In this document: piece by piece, positions 46,397-56,168 of the stretch
Position numbering within the stretch: the stretch's first letter is position 1
Layout: each line of letters starts with the position of its first letter
Assembly (NCBI GenBank): GCA_030653435.1
Contig: JAURZI010000140.1
Location: forward strand, 1 to 61,083
DNA: 61,083 nucleotides
Direction: 5' to 3'
DNA from: Methylovulum sp.
GTDB lineage: Bacteria > Pseudomonadota > Gammaproteobacteria > Methylococcales > Methylomonadaceae
Program-made: the position numbers and the translations under genes
Notes under the pieces: model-generated
Databases searched by the model: none
What the model saw: the letters and a program-made list of their open reading frames with translations, nothing else
Told to the model about the DNA's origin: nothing

Positions 46397-46599
46397 ACAG
46401 CTAAAAGTGCTGGCGTTCAACTCCGGGCAGACAACACTTTAGTTTCGTACGGTTTAAATTATTTTTTAGCTCGAACAGGGTGCGGAATGTCGGTTGTAGG
46501 CGCGCGCGGCGCATTTTAAACAGCTTGGCAATACGCCGAATAGCTATAAAATGCCACCCAATGATGTAATGTGCTGTAATGGCGTTGTGAGGTCTGGCA

Positions 46600-49212
46600 A
46601 TGGGGCGCAATAGAGCGAAGCGGTTATTGGGTATGGTCTGGGCAATGGTGTTGTTGGGGTTTTCCTGCCCCCCGCAGGCGCTGGAATCTGGGCTGCCGGT
46701 GCATATCAGCGTTGCGTGGTTGGCCGACGCCGATAAACAGTGGTCTATTGCTGAAGTGGCGGGGAAGCCGGCCCAGGATTTTGCCCCCATCCCCGCTCAG
46801 GGAATTAGTCTGGGTTTCCGCGATGACAGGATTTGGTTGCGCGTAGACCTTGAGCATGCCGACAGCGCAACCGTGCAAGGTTGGCTTGATCTGGGCACCC
46901 CCAGACTGGCTTCTGCGGTACTTTATCAGCCGGGAAAAACCCAGGGGCTATGGGCAATATCGCAAACCGGCCTGGCGGTGCCGGTGGACAAACGCGCCTT
47001 AGCCTGCCGCGGCGTCGTGTTCCCTATCCAATTGCAAGCGCGGGAAAAACGCACCGTTTATTTTGCCATAGAATCTAATGCGGTGATTACCCTGCAACCG
47101 GCCTGGTGGGAGGCGCAGGCTTATCGTCATCGGCAGGCGCAAGATGAGCGGCGGGATTTGCTGCTGCTGGGGGCGACCTTGGGGTTGGCGGCGTTCGGCT
47201 TATTACAATCCCTGGCCTCTCGCGACATGGTGTTGGCGCTTAATGCCTTACGCGCTTTATTTGTCGCCGTTTGGGGCAGTGTCACGATGGGTTACGCGGC
47301 CTTTTATCTCTGGCCCCAATCGCCAAGCCTTTTGTTGCCATTGATTAATGTGCTGTCAGCGCAGATTCTGACCATACAAATGCTTTTGGTCGCATTATTT
47401 TTGCCGCATAGCTATTACCCCAAAAACTTGCGTTATCTTTTTTTTAGCGTGGCGGCGGTTGCGGCAGGCATCGGTCTTAGCGCCGTGTGGATAACTGCGG
47501 TGGCCCCTTTGTTCAAAGCCTTAAGCCTGCTAGGCGGCTTGATGCAATTGGCGGTGTTTTACGCATGCTTTATTTCTGCTTGGCGCGGTTTTTATCCGGC
47601 TTGGTGGCTGTTATGCGGTTTTAGCTTTGCTATATTCGGTTTTTATCGCCGGTTAATTGAAGCGGTCGGCTGGATTGCGCCTAGCAGTCAAGTTGATTTT
47701 ATGACGCTGTTAAATGCGTTTATCAGCACGGTGTTTTTTTATCTGGGCACGGCGGCGCGTGTGGACAGGCTACGCAATGAACGTGAGCAAGCGCTGGAGG
47801 CGAACGTGATCTTGCAGAGGGAAACCGAATCGCGCCTGGATAGTGAAGTCAAGCAACGCACACTGGAGCTTGAAGTGGCACGGGACGAGGCGAACCGCGC
47901 CAATCAGGCGAAAACCCTGTTTTTAGCCAAAGTCAGCCATGAATTGCGCTCGCCGATGCACACTATTTTAAGTTATGCCGATTTGGCCCGCCGCGAAAAA
48001 ACCTTGCGCTACATGGACACTATTTCCGATGCCGGCCAACACCTGCTGGATTTGATTGATGATTTATTAGCCTACGTTAAAAATTCTTATGCAGAATTGC
48101 ATATCAATTTGCAACCTAATTATACCCACCGCTTGCTTGAGCAGTTACGCGCTTTCGGTACCACCTTGGCGGCGCGGGGCAATAATGAGTTTTTATTGTT
48201 TGCCGATGCCCATTTGCCCGTTTGTATTGAAACCGATAGCCGCCGCTTCATCCAAATGGGTGTCGTTTTACTCTCTAATGCCGCTGCTTACACCCAAAAC
48301 GGCCAAATTGCCTTGCGCCTGACCCAGGACGGGCCTGCCCATTTACAGCTGCAAGTGCAAGACAATGGCATCGGCATTGCCCAGGAGCATCTCGGACGCA
48401 TTTTCCAGCCGTTTGAACGGATAGCTAGCGGCGGTAATGATGCCGGTTTAGGCTTGGGTTTAGGGATTGCACTACAGCTGGCCAAGGCGATGGGCGGCGA
48501 GCTGTTTGCCGCCAGTGAATTAGGGCTAGGCAGCACGTTTACCTTGCGTTTGCCGTTGGTGCCCGCTGACCCTGCGGCTATTGCACCGTTTAACGGGCAA
48601 CACGATGTGGTCGGCTATAAAGGCGCATCGCGGCGTATCATCGTTGTGGACGATACGCCAGATCACCGGCAGTTTATGATCGAATCGCTGGAAGCCATTG
48701 GTTTTGAAGCCGTTGCGGCGGACACCGCCACAGCCTTGCTGGATTATGCCCGGTTATCAGCGCGCTGCGACTTGGTCTTACTGGATTTTCATTTGGCGGA
48801 TACTACGGCAGACCAGCTGTTGCCACAATTACGCCAATTGGCAGGCTGGGATAGCGTGCCGGTAATTTTGATTTCCGCTTCGCCCCCCGAACAAACGGAA
48901 GGTTTTGCCGCAACCGTCAGCAAACCGGCGACGCAAAGCAAAATTCTTGCAACCATCGCGCATGTCTTGGACATGGAGTGGTTATATGCTCCGATAGAAG
49001 ACCCTACCGAGCCGATGCCGGTAAGTTATACGGCGGCAGATTGGGGACATGCGCTGGATACGGGCGATGTGTTTGCCTTGGAAGCCTGCCTCAACGATCT
49101 GGCGAACCATGAGCCGTTGCTTGCCCGACAAGTGCGGCAGCATTTGGAACACTATGATTTTCTGGCTATTCGCCAACAGCTTGCCGTGTATTTAAACCGG
49201 CCTTTGAGCTAG
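46600..49212 (+). CDS. hybrid sensor histidine kinase with 7TMR-DISM input
   Basis: The 870-residue protein has a signal peptide, an extracytoplasmic beta domain (FRDDRIWLRVDLEHADSATV; 7TMR-DISMED2 type), seven TM helices (about residues 185-390), a coiled-coil linker, HisKA (FLAKVSHELRSPMHTILSYA) and HATPase (LLSNAAAYTQNG, DNGIGI, GLGLGIALQLAKAMGG). A C-terminal receiver follows (RIIVVDDTPDHRQFM; Asp in LVLLDFHLADTTAD) and a short helical tail. DISM kinases sense envelope or carbohydrate signals. An AraC-type response regulator lies convergent beyond a long palindrome and may be the partner. Confidence 0.88.
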   Translation: MGRNRAKRLLGMVWAMVLLGFSCPPQALESGLPVHISVAWLADADKQWSIAEVAGKPAQDFAPIPAQGISLGFRDDRIWLRVDLEHADSATVQGWLDLGTPRLASAVLYQPGKTQGLWAISQTGLAVPVDKRALACRGVVFPIQLQAREKRTVYFAIESNAVITLQPAWWEAQAYRHRQAQDERRDLLLLGATLGLAAFGLLQSLASRDMVLALNALRALFVAVWGSVTMGYAAFYLWPQSPSLLLPLINVLSAQILTIQMLLVALFLPHSYYPKNLRYLFFSVAAVAAGIGLSAVWITAVAPLFKALSLLGGLMQLAVFYACFISAWRGFYPAWWLLCGFSFAIFGFYRRLIEAVGWIAPSSQVDFMTLLNAFISTVFFYLGTAARVDRLRNEREQALEANVILQRETESRLDSEVKQRTLELEVARDEANRANQAKTLFLAKVSHELRSPMHTILSYADLARREKTLRYMDTISDAGQHLLDLIDDLLAYVKNSYAELHINLQPNYTHRLLEQLRAFGTTLAARGNNEFLLFADAHLPVCIETDSRRFIQMGVVLLSNAAAYTQNGQIALRLTQDGPAHLQLQVQDNGIGIAQEHLGRIFQPFERIASGGNDAGLGLGLGIALQLAKAMGGELFAASELGLGSTFTLRLPLVPADPAAIAPFNGQHDVVGYKGASRRIIVVDDTPDHRQFMIESLEAIGFEAVAADTATALLDYARLSARCDLVLLDFHLADTTADQLLPQLRQLAGWDSVPVILISASPPEQTEGFAATVSKPATQSKILATIAHVLDMEWLYAPIEDPTEPMPVSYTAADWGHALDTGDVFALEACLNDLANHEPLLARQVRQHLEHYDFLAIRQQLAVYLNRPLS

Positions 49213-49221
49213 GCATACTTT

Positions 49222-49344
49222 GTTGTCCACGAAAAAGGCTAAATAAATCAGTATATGCTCCGTAAGGCTCGCACGGCGCGCCCTACTGTTTGAAGCGTAG
49301 GGCGCGCCGTGCGCGCCTTACGGAGCATAGCTTTAGTGGACAAC
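49222..49344. repeat. long imperfect palindrome between convergent genes
   Basis: The core arms 49255-49286 and 49297-49328 are 32 bases each, complementary except for one position, around a 10-base loop. Outside them GTTGTCCAC (49222-49230) and GTGGACAAC (49336-49344) form another perfect 9-bp inverted pair. Each core arm contains GGCGCGCC, itself a palindrome. The element fills the space between a kinase and a response-regulator gene and its right outer arm covers the last codons of the regulator. It is likely a REP-like repeat or mobile-element remnant that also works as bidirectional terminator. Confidence 0.75.
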
Positions 49345-50106
49345 ATGCCGCAAGCCTGCGGCGCGGCGATATTCGCTAGGCGCTAGGCCAAAATAATCTT
49401 TAAACGCATTGGAAAATGCCGGGGCTGACGTGTAGCCGACTTGTTCGGCGATCCGGCTAATTTCCAGTTCACTGGTCAATAACAGTTCACAGGCTAGTTT
49501 CATGCGCTTTTCGCGTAGCCAGTTTTGGGCGGAATGCCCCGTGACTTGGCGAAAATCCTCCGCTAACTGGCGGGCATGGGTGCCCACGCTATGGGCTATG
49601 TCGGTCAAGGTCGGAGTTGCACCGATATATTGCAAATAAAGTGATTGGGCTTTATGTACGCGCAGTTCGGCGCGGCTCAGTTCTTTATCGGCAGGTTGCT
49701 CAGATAACGGCGGGGCGGGCAATTCCCGAAGGCGGCGATGCAGTTCGATATGGACGCGCAAACGGGCAATCACTTCTGCGGGTTGCCAAGGTTTGGTGAT
49801 GTAATCACAAACGCCGCGCTCGAAACCTTCCACTTTGTCTTCAACGGCCTGCATTGCGGTCAGAAAGATAACCGGAATGCTGGCGGTGCGGGGGTCTGAT
49901 TTTAGCAAGCGGCACACACTTAAGCCGTCCATGCCCGGCATGATGCGGTCCAGCAAAATCAGCGCAGGTTGCACCGTGACCGCTTTGTTAAAGCCATCCG
50001 TGCCATTCAGGGCGACGATGATGCGAAAACCCTGGTCGCGCAACAGCTCGACCAAGGTCCGTATATCCGAGGGTGTATCATCAATAATCAATAGGGTAGT
50101 TGACAT
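49333..50106 (-). CDS. response regulator with AraC-type DNA-binding domain
   Basis: The 257-residue protein (ATG at 50106; a TTG at 50136 would add ten residues) has a receiver (LLIIDDTPSDIRTLVELL; Asp in ALILLDRIMPGMDG; Lys in YITKPWQPAEV). The C-terminal AraC/XylS domain has two helix-turn-helices (LTDIAHSVGTHARQLAEDFR and ISRIAEQVGYTSAPAFSNAF), ending in DYFGLAPSEYRR. It is a DNA-binding transcription regulator and converges on the hybrid kinase gene, a plausible phosphorelay partner. Confidence 0.88.
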   Translation of the reverse strand: MSTTLLIIDDTPSDIRTLVELLRDQGFRIIVALNGTDGFNKAVTVQPALILLDRIMPGMDGLSVCRLLKSDPRTASIPVIFLTAMQAVEDKVEGFERGVCDYITKPWQPAEVIARLRVHIELHRRLRELPAPPLSEQPADKELSRAELRVHKAQSLYLQYIGATPTLTDIAHSVGTHARQLAEDFRQVTGHSAQNWLREKRMKLACELLLTSELEISRIAEQVGYTSAPAFSNAFKDYFGLAPSEYRRAAGLRHVVH

Positions 50107-50241
50107 GGCATCTTGGCTAGAGTCCGGTTTGGGCAAGCCCTTAAAATGCCAATAATATACTCTGAACGGTTACGGCTGGTGTTTTTATGTAGGCTACGCA
50201 TTCCATAGTTTTACGGAATGATGTTCAAAATCAACATGAAA

Positions 50242-50258
50242 GGTACGCGTTGCGTACC
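50242..50258. repeat. short perfect inverted repeat upstream of the AraC-type regulator gene
   Basis: GGTACGC and GCGTACC flank GTT, forming a perfect 7-bp hairpin in the intergenic region between the PilJ-like receptor gene end (50307) and the regulator start (50106). A weaker inverted pair around ATTCC / GGAAT lies at about 50200-50220. It could stop transcription of the chemosensory operon or bind a protein. Confidence 0.35.
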
Positions 50259-50306
50259 CTAGGCGTATGAGCGTAAAACCGTAGGTGCCGACTATTTGAC
50301 TGCGGG

Positions 50307-52559
50307 CTAGTCGGCTTTCGGCAACGTAAAGATGCCTACCGACACCACCAGCGAATCGGACAAATTGACCAGCAGTTCGGTTTGGGTGCTTTGATCTTGT
50401 AATTGACTGTAGGTTTCTTCGGTGCTTTTTTGAATCTGTCTGGCGCGTTCCATCAGGCGTTGGACGTTTTCGGACTGCGTTGTAGAGCTTGCCGATATAC
50501 GCTGTACCAGTTGTACCAAGTCGTCGGTGGTCTCGCGGGTTGCGCGCATTTCGTCACCGGCCTGCTGGGCCAGCTCGGTACCCCGCACCACTTGGCTGAT
50601 GGCGTTATTCATCGTAGTTACGGTGTCTGCGGTTTCCACCTGGATATTGCTGACCAATGCTGAAATTTTCGATGTCGCTACACGGGAGTTCTCCGCCAGT
50701 TTTTGCACTTCGTTGGCGACCACGGCAAACCCGCGTCCGGCTTCACCGGCAGAGGCCGCGTGCATGGAGGCGTTGAGCGCAAGAATATGGGTGCGCTCGG
50801 CAATATCGTTGATGAGGTTGACCACCCCGCCGATTTCCTGTGAACGTTCGCCCAAACGTTTAATCCGCTTTTCCGTTTCCCGGATGGTGTCACGGATAGT
50901 GGTAATGCCCTGGATAGTGTCCAGCACGGTTTCTTGTGCCTGATCGGTATTTTTGATGGCCTTGCCTGCGGCTTCGTTACAGGACGCGGCAAGCGTCGCA
51001 ATGCCCAGCATGGCTCTGGACGCTTCGTTCAGTTCCTGTGCGGTCTGTTCGATTTCGCGCTTTTCTTCGGCGGCAACATTAATGACCACGGCTGACTGGT
51101 TTTGCACTTGTTGGGAAGCGTTAGCCACGTCATGGGCGATCTGCACCACCCTATTCAATACTTTGGCGGTTTCGGTAGCCAGCAGATTTAACGCATCCGC
51201 CAACGGCCCGGTCACATCCTCCGCGACTGTCGCCCTGACCGTCAGATCTTTTTGCGCCAGTTTAGCCACCGACATCAAAATTTCCACGATGGAGTTGTTC
51301 AATACTTCGTTTTCGTGCTCGATTTCGAGACTGGCCGCTGCGCGTTGGTCCACCATCAGGTCGAACTGGCGGCCCAGCACGCCAATTTCGTCGGTGGCCG
51401 ACATATTGGCGCGTACCGTGTTGTCGCCTGCCGCCAATTTCTGCATGACACCAATCAGGTAACTGATGGGTTGGGTGATGGAATTGACAATGTACAGGGC
51501 AACCAGGGCGCAAACCATGATTAAGACAAAGATGAGCGCCGAAACGACCAACAGGTTCGATGTCGCCGATTTTATCTGCCGGGTGAACATGGCGTCCAGT
51601 TCAGCGGCGCCGGAGTCTATCACGTTGAATATGCCATCTATGGCTAGTGTGTATTGTTTGTAGTATTCCGTAGACGAGTAACTGGGCGCCGGTTTGCTGA
51701 TGATTTCCGTGTCGGCAAGCGTTATCGCCTTATTGACCAATTCCGACGCCGTATTGAGTTGTTGCTCCAGAGTGCTGTCTAGCCCCCGGTTATATTTTAA
51801 AAATTTATTAAAATCCCGCGTGGCTCCAGACAGATAGGTGTTGGCAATGCTGGTCATTACGCTTAAGCGGTTGCGCTCTTGCAAGGTTAATACCGTGGGT
51901 GCGACGCCGGCATCCTTGTCTTTGGCGGCTGTCGACTTTGCGGTTTTTGCCAGTAAGCCGGTGCCCCATCCCCTGGCCTGTCCCAGATATTCGGTAAGGG
52001 CAGGGCTATCGACCAGCACGGCGCGCATCAAAAAATAAGATTCCGCATAAGGGTCCAGTGACAAGCCTGAGTAATCGACCAGCAGATCCAAAATTTCCAG
52101 CACCTTGGCTATCAGCTGCGTATGTGCCCCAAAATTGTCTTGAGGCGTAACCGAGCGGGCTGCGAGATTTTGGGTTATCTTGGGCCAATCTTGTTTGATG
52201 GCGTCCCAGACTTGATGCAGTTCCGGGTCGTCAATCGTTTTGCTTAACGGTTCAAAAGCCGCAATATGCTGGTCAACCAAAGTTTTTGAGGCTTGCGCTT
52301 CGGCTTCCATAGCATTGTTGCCGCTGAGCAAGCCGGTAGAAGAACCGCGGTGTCTCGGGAGTGCTTGCAACAGCTTGAGCAGCTCTTTGGACTGGTGCAG
52401 GCCTGCTTGCTCACGCCGGGTCACATCAATCTTCTGCTGCTGGTTATCCACATAAGAATAGAACGCGACACCCACCAATGCGAAAGCCAGCACTGCCAAC
52501 ACTGAGAATTTTTGCTTAAGCGACAATCGGCTAAACGGATTTATACTGTCTTTATTCAT
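50307..52559 (-). CDS. methyl-accepting chemotaxis protein, PilJ-like
   Basis: The 750-residue receptor has TM1 near residues 17-37 ([20 protein letters not shown]), a large periplasmic domain resembling the nitrate-sensing NIT family ([15 protein letters not shown]), TM2 ([20 protein letters not shown]), HAMP, and a long signalling domain. Its hairpin tip reads [20 protein letters not shown], the PilJ type rather than the Tar/Tsr type. The start is taken at 52559 ([18 protein letters not shown]). It closes the chemosensory operon and probably feeds type IV pilus or twitching control. Confidence 0.88.
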   Translation of the reverse strand: MNKDSINPFSRLSLKQKFSVLAVLAFALVGVAFYSYVDNQQQKIDVTRREQAGLHQSKELLKLLQALPRHRGSSTGLLSGNNAMEAEAQASKTLVDQHIAAFEPLSKTIDDPELHQVWDAIKQDWPKITQNLAARSVTPQDNFGAHTQLIAKVLEILDLLVDYSGLSLDPYAESYFLMRAVLVDSPALTEYLGQARGWGTGLLAKTAKSTAAKDKDAGVAPTVLTLQERNRLSVMTSIANTYLSGATRDFNKFLKYNRGLDSTLEQQLNTASELVNKAITLADTEIISKPAPSYSSTEYYKQYTLAIDGIFNVIDSGAAELDAMFTRQIKSATSNLLVVSALIFVLIMVCALVALYIVNSITQPISYLIGVMQKLAAGDNTVRANMSATDEIGVLGRQFDLMVDQRAAASLEIEHENEVLNNSIVEILMSVAKLAQKDLTVRATVAEDVTGPLADALNLLATETAKVLNRVVQIAHDVANASQQVQNQSAVVINVAAEEKREIEQTAQELNEASRAMLGIATLAASCNEAAGKAIKNTDQAQETVLDTIQGITTIRDTIRETEKRIKRLGERSQEIGGVVNLINDIAERTHILALNASMHAASAGEAGRGFAVVANEVQKLAENSRVATSKISALVSNIQVETADTVTTMNNAISQVVRGTELAQQAGDEMRATRETTDDLVQLVQRISASSTTQSENVQRLMERARQIQKSTEETYSQLQDQSTQTELLVNLSDSLVVSVGIFTLPKAD

Positions 52560-52619
52560 GATTCGGACTCTAGTTTTAGAAATAAGGTATGCGGTGGTTT
52601 TAACCAGCAAGGTTGCGCC

Positions 52620-55600
52620 CTAAGGCAGCAACCCAGCCGCCGCATCTTCGATCAGGCCTTGTATTTTGGTCAGCAAATCATCTTCACGCACCGGTTTAAC
52701 CAGATAAAAATCGGCCCCGGCAGCCTCGGCCATCTTGCGGTGTGTTTGCGTGGTCCTGGAGGTGATGATGATGACTGGCAGCGTGTTAAGGTTTTCCCGG
52801 GTGCGGATATGCGATGTGAGCTCAATGCCGTTCATCCTCGGCATTTCCAGGTCGGTCAATACGATGTCCGGCCTAAACGCTGCGAGTTGCTCGGCGGCTT
52901 CCACGCCATCCCGCGCCGTGGTTACCTGGAAGCCTGCATCTTGCAGCAGCTGTTCAAGTGCGCGGCGCTGGCTGAGCGAGTCGTCCACAACCAAAACTGT
53001 CGGCAACCCAGTAGCCGTCGGCAAGTCTCCGGCATCGACCATATCCGCAGCGTAACCCGCGAGGTCTTTGTCGGTTGCCCTTAACAATTCGGGCATGTCC
53101 AGCACCGGGGCGACCGAACCGTCGCCCATGATGGCCGCGCCGAGAATGCCGGGAATTTTTTTGATGTAATGGCCTAAAGGCTTGACCACTATATCCAGGC
53201 TGTCAGTAACGGCATCCAGCATTACGGCGGTGGTTTGTCCGTCGTTTTGCACCAGCAAGGCAACCCGGTATTGTTGCGACGGTTTGCGGTGTTCGCGGAT
53301 ATTCAGCAATTTGCCCAGCGTGGTCGCAGGGTAGCTGTCGTCGCCTAGCTGTAGGTGTTGTCCGTTATCAGTAATGTCTATCCCGCTGTTGGCGCCGGCA
53401 AACAGGATTTGCATAATGCCTTTGCTGGAGATGGCAAGGCGATAGGGGCCGATGGTGGTCAGCAACGCATGTTCCCGGCTAAGCGGCAGCGGTATGTGCA
53501 TTTCGACAACCAAGCCCTGGCCTTGCACAGATTGCAGGGTCAACGTTCCGCCCCGGGCCAGCACTTGGGCATGTACTGCGTCCATGCCTACGCCACGCCC
53601 TGAGGTTTGCGTCGTTTGCGTGCGGGTAGAAAAATTGGGACGCAGGATATAACGTTTTAACTCGTCTTCGGAGACTTCGGAGCCCGGCGCTATGGCCCCG
53701 CGCCGTTCGGCGGCAGCACGGATCGCGGCAAAGTCCAGGCCGCGCCCGTCATCATGGACGCGCACCAGGATATGGTTGCCTATCTGGACGAAGTCGACCG
53801 TGACTTGGCCGTGCTGCGGTTTGCCCGCCGCCAGTCGTTCCTGTGCGGTTTCAATGCCGTGGTCTACGGCGTTGCGTAGCAAGTGCATGAGCGGATCCAT
53901 CAGCGCATTGAGCGTGTCGCCGTCAATCAGCAGGTGTTCGCCCGATATGCTTAACGCGCAATGTTTACAGGTCAGACGGCAGGTTTGCCGCATGCTTCTT
54001 TGCAAGCGTTGGGCAATTGACGCGACCGGCACCAGACGCGTTTTCATAATGGATTCTTGGGTTTCGGTAATCAGGCTTTGCTGGTCTTCCAGCAGCTGAT
54101 TCATCGCGGCCAGGTCTTTGTCGGCATCCAGCGCCATTTCCCTGGCGTCAAATGCGGCTTCGACCATACGGCGGCTGGCGGTGTGGAGTTCGTTGTACTG
54201 GTCCATTTCCAGCGTATCCAGCCCTGGCAAGCCGTCGCTTTGCGTTCGCCCTGACAAGTCTTTCAAGTCGATTAATTGCTCAAGTTCATCACCCAATTGC
54301 CGCAGCATCGCGAATTGCAGTTCCATAGCCTGAAACTGGTTTTTCATCCGGCGCAAGCGTTCGTTAGCCTGGCTGTTAAGAATAATGTTTTCGCCAGCCA
54401 GCCGGAACAAATCGTCCATCTGTTCCGCTGCCACCCTGACCATTACCGGCTGGTTTTTTTCGGGCGCAACCGGGGCGACTGCCGGTTGGGCTTGGTCAGC
54501 GGCCCAGCCGTCATGTTGGCGGGTCGGGATGACGTTTATTTGCCGTTGTTCCGGCTGTTCTATCCGGTTAGCCCAATCTAAAACTGTTTGTAATACGGCT
54601 TGCGCGTCATCCGGCGGCGGGGTCGAGCCGGTGACGGACTCGACCATGGCTTCCAGGCAATCGGCGGCTTCGGCCAGGACATGGGCCAGTCCGTTACCCA
54701 GCAGCGTGGTGTCCTGCGTACAAGCGACCAGGATGTCTTCAAGGTAATGCGTGAGTTCGGCAATACCTTTGATGCCTACGGTATTGGCCGCACCCTTGAC
54801 AGTGTGGGCGACCCGCTGGGCGATCTCAAGGTCGGCCAAGCCGCCGCCATCGTGCAAGCCCTGTATGGCGGCAGAAAATTGCTGGATTTGTACAGGCAGT
54901 TCATGCAGCAGGATATCGAGCAATTCCGGGTTGACATCATCGGGCAAGGTCAGGGCAACATCTTCGGCACTGGCAAGTTGTTTGCGGGGCTCTTGTTCCT
55001 GATCGCAAACAACCGCCCCGGTGGCTTTGAGGTGCGCCAATATCGTGGCGGCGTTATCCACGCTGACCGGCAAAGGCCAATCTTCCGAGCCTAGTTGCGT
55101 CAGCAGGTACAGGCCGGCATCGGTTTCGCAGAAGTGTGCCAGATAGTCCCTGACATGCTTGAGCCAAGCTTGTAACAAGACCAGTCGGTCAACGTTAAAA
55201 GCGCTGATATCCTCACGGAATAGCCGGATATTGGCATTGACATGCCCGCAAATCAGCGCGAGCCCTTCAAAGCCGGCCATTTGCGAGGCGTTGATATACC
55301 GTTCCAGCTCATCGCTGAGCTGTTCCAGGCCGTCTGTTACGGATGCCGGCTGCTCTATGGCTATAGCCGCCAGCAATTGGTCAATTAATGAGGCTTCCAT
55401 GACCAGTAGTTCGACCAATTCCAACACGGCTTTTGATAAGGGCGGGGTGGCGATGGCATCGTTGATGTTTTGGATGTCTTGGGTTGTCGGCCCGTCTTGG
55501 ACAGCCAGCCCGACCCGCTCCTCCTTAAGCTGGTTTTCGAGCAGCGCATAGTCGTTGTCGTCCAGCCCTGTCGATAAATCCGGTTGGCGCAGGATGTCCA

Positions 55601-56168
55601 TGATGTTGTGCACGGCTGGCCCGGAGCCGTTGCAGTAATCGTCTACCCATTGGGGCAAATGGGCCAACGCGCGCGATAGCTCAGGCACCAAGGCTTCGGG
55701 CAATTCACCCAGCGCTTCGGCAATCAGCAGGCAGGCATCCTGCAAGCCATAATAGCCGCTATCGGCGGCGCGGTCAGCCAGTTGTGCGATGGTTTCGTGA
55801 CTGGACTGGTCGGCAGTGGCCTCGTCTTGTTTGCTGCCTGGGTCGCCAAGTTCCTCGGTAAGCTGGTTTTCGAGCAGCGCATAGTCATTGTCGTCCAGCC
55901 CGGCCGACAAATCCGGTTGGCGCAGGATGTCCATGATGTTGTGCACGGCAGGCCCGGAGCCGTTGCAGTAATCGTCTACCCATTGGGGTAAGTGGGCCAA
56001 CATCGGTGACAACCCAAGTGCCATGGCTTCGGGCAATTCACCCAGCGCTTCGGCAATCAGCAGGCAGGCATCCTGCAAGCCATAATAGCCATCAGCGGCG
56101 GCGCGGTCAGCCAGTTGCCCGATGGACAACATTATTTCTGCACTCAGTTGTTCTGGCATTTCAGTCAT
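52620..56168 (-). CDS. CheA/ChpA-like hybrid histidine kinase with duplicated N-terminal repeat
   Basis: The 1182-residue kinase starts with two nearly identical copies of an 89-residue unit (residues 18-106 and 129-217). An HPt domain follows (AHTVKGAANTVG, phospho-His), then a dimerisation region (EQMDDLFRLAGENIILNSQA), the CheA-type ATPase (MHLLRNAVDHGIETAQERL), a CheW-like domain and a C-terminal receiver (VLVVDDSLSQRRALEQLL; Asp in DIVLTDLEMPRMNG). This resembles ChpA/PilL of twitching systems. It overlaps the CheW gene by 4 bases and is encoded just upstream of the PilJ-like receptor. Confidence 0.9.
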   Translation of the reverse strand: MTEMPEQLSAEIMLSIGQLADRAAADGYYGLQDACLLIAEALGELPEAMALGLSPMLAHLPQWVDDYCNGSGPAVHNIMDILRQPDLSAGLDDNDYALLENQLTEELGDPGSKQDEATADQSSHETIAQLADRAADSGYYGLQDACLLIAEALGELPEALVPELSRALAHLPQWVDDYCNGSGPAVHNIMDILRQPDLSTGLDDNDYALLENQLKEERVGLAVQDGPTTQDIQNINDAIATPPLSKAVLELVELLVMEASLIDQLLAAIAIEQPASVTDGLEQLSDELERYINASQMAGFEGLALICGHVNANIRLFREDISAFNVDRLVLLQAWLKHVRDYLAHFCETDAGLYLLTQLGSEDWPLPVSVDNAATILAHLKATGAVVCDQEQEPRKQLASAEDVALTLPDDVNPELLDILLHELPVQIQQFSAAIQGLHDGGGLADLEIAQRVAHTVKGAANTVGIKGIAELTHYLEDILVACTQDTTLLGNGLAHVLAEAADCLEAMVESVTGSTPPPDDAQAVLQTVLDWANRIEQPEQRQINVIPTRQHDGWAADQAQPAVAPVAPEKNQPVMVRVAAEQMDDLFRLAGENIILNSQANERLRRMKNQFQAMELQFAMLRQLGDELEQLIDLKDLSGRTQSDGLPGLDTLEMDQYNELHTASRRMVEAAFDAREMALDADKDLAAMNQLLEDQQSLITETQESIMKTRLVPVASIAQRLQRSMRQTCRLTCKHCALSISGEHLLIDGDTLNALMDPLMHLLRNAVDHGIETAQERLAAGKPQHGQVTVDFVQIGNHILVRVHDDGRGLDFAAIRAAAERRGAIAPGSEVSEDELKRYILRPNFSTRTQTTQTSGRGVGMDAVHAQVLARGGTLTLQSVQGQGLVVEMHIPLPLSREHALLTTIGPYRLAISSKGIMQILFAGANSGIDITDNGQHLQLGDDSYPATTLGKLLNIREHRKPSQQYRVALLVQNDGQTTAVMLDAVTDSLDIVVKPLGHYIKKIPGILGAAIMGDGSVAPVLDMPELLRATDKDLAGYAADMVDAGDLPTATGLPTVLVVDDSLSQRRALEQLLQDAGFQVTTARDGVEAAEQLAAFRPDIVLTDLEMPRMNGIELTSHIRTRENLNTLPVIIITSRTTQTHRKMAEAAGADFYLVKPVREDDLLTKIQGLIEDAAAGLLP
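55518..55784 (-). repeat. tandem repeat copy 2 within the cheA-like gene
   Basis: This encodes residues 129-217 of the CheA-like kinase. Against copy 1 (55851-56117) only about 10 of 89 residues differ, and the DNA matches almost base for base over long stretches, with a period of 333 bases. The high nucleotide identity suggests recent duplication or gene conversion. Confidence 0.85.
55851..56117 (-). repeat. tandem repeat copy 1 within the cheA-like gene
   Basis: This encodes residues 18-106. The unit contains YYGLQDACLLIAEALGELPE, LAHLPQWVDDYCNGSGPAVH and LDDNDYALLENQL. I cannot assign it to a named domain; it is helical, without an obvious phospho-His motif. Confidence 0.85.
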
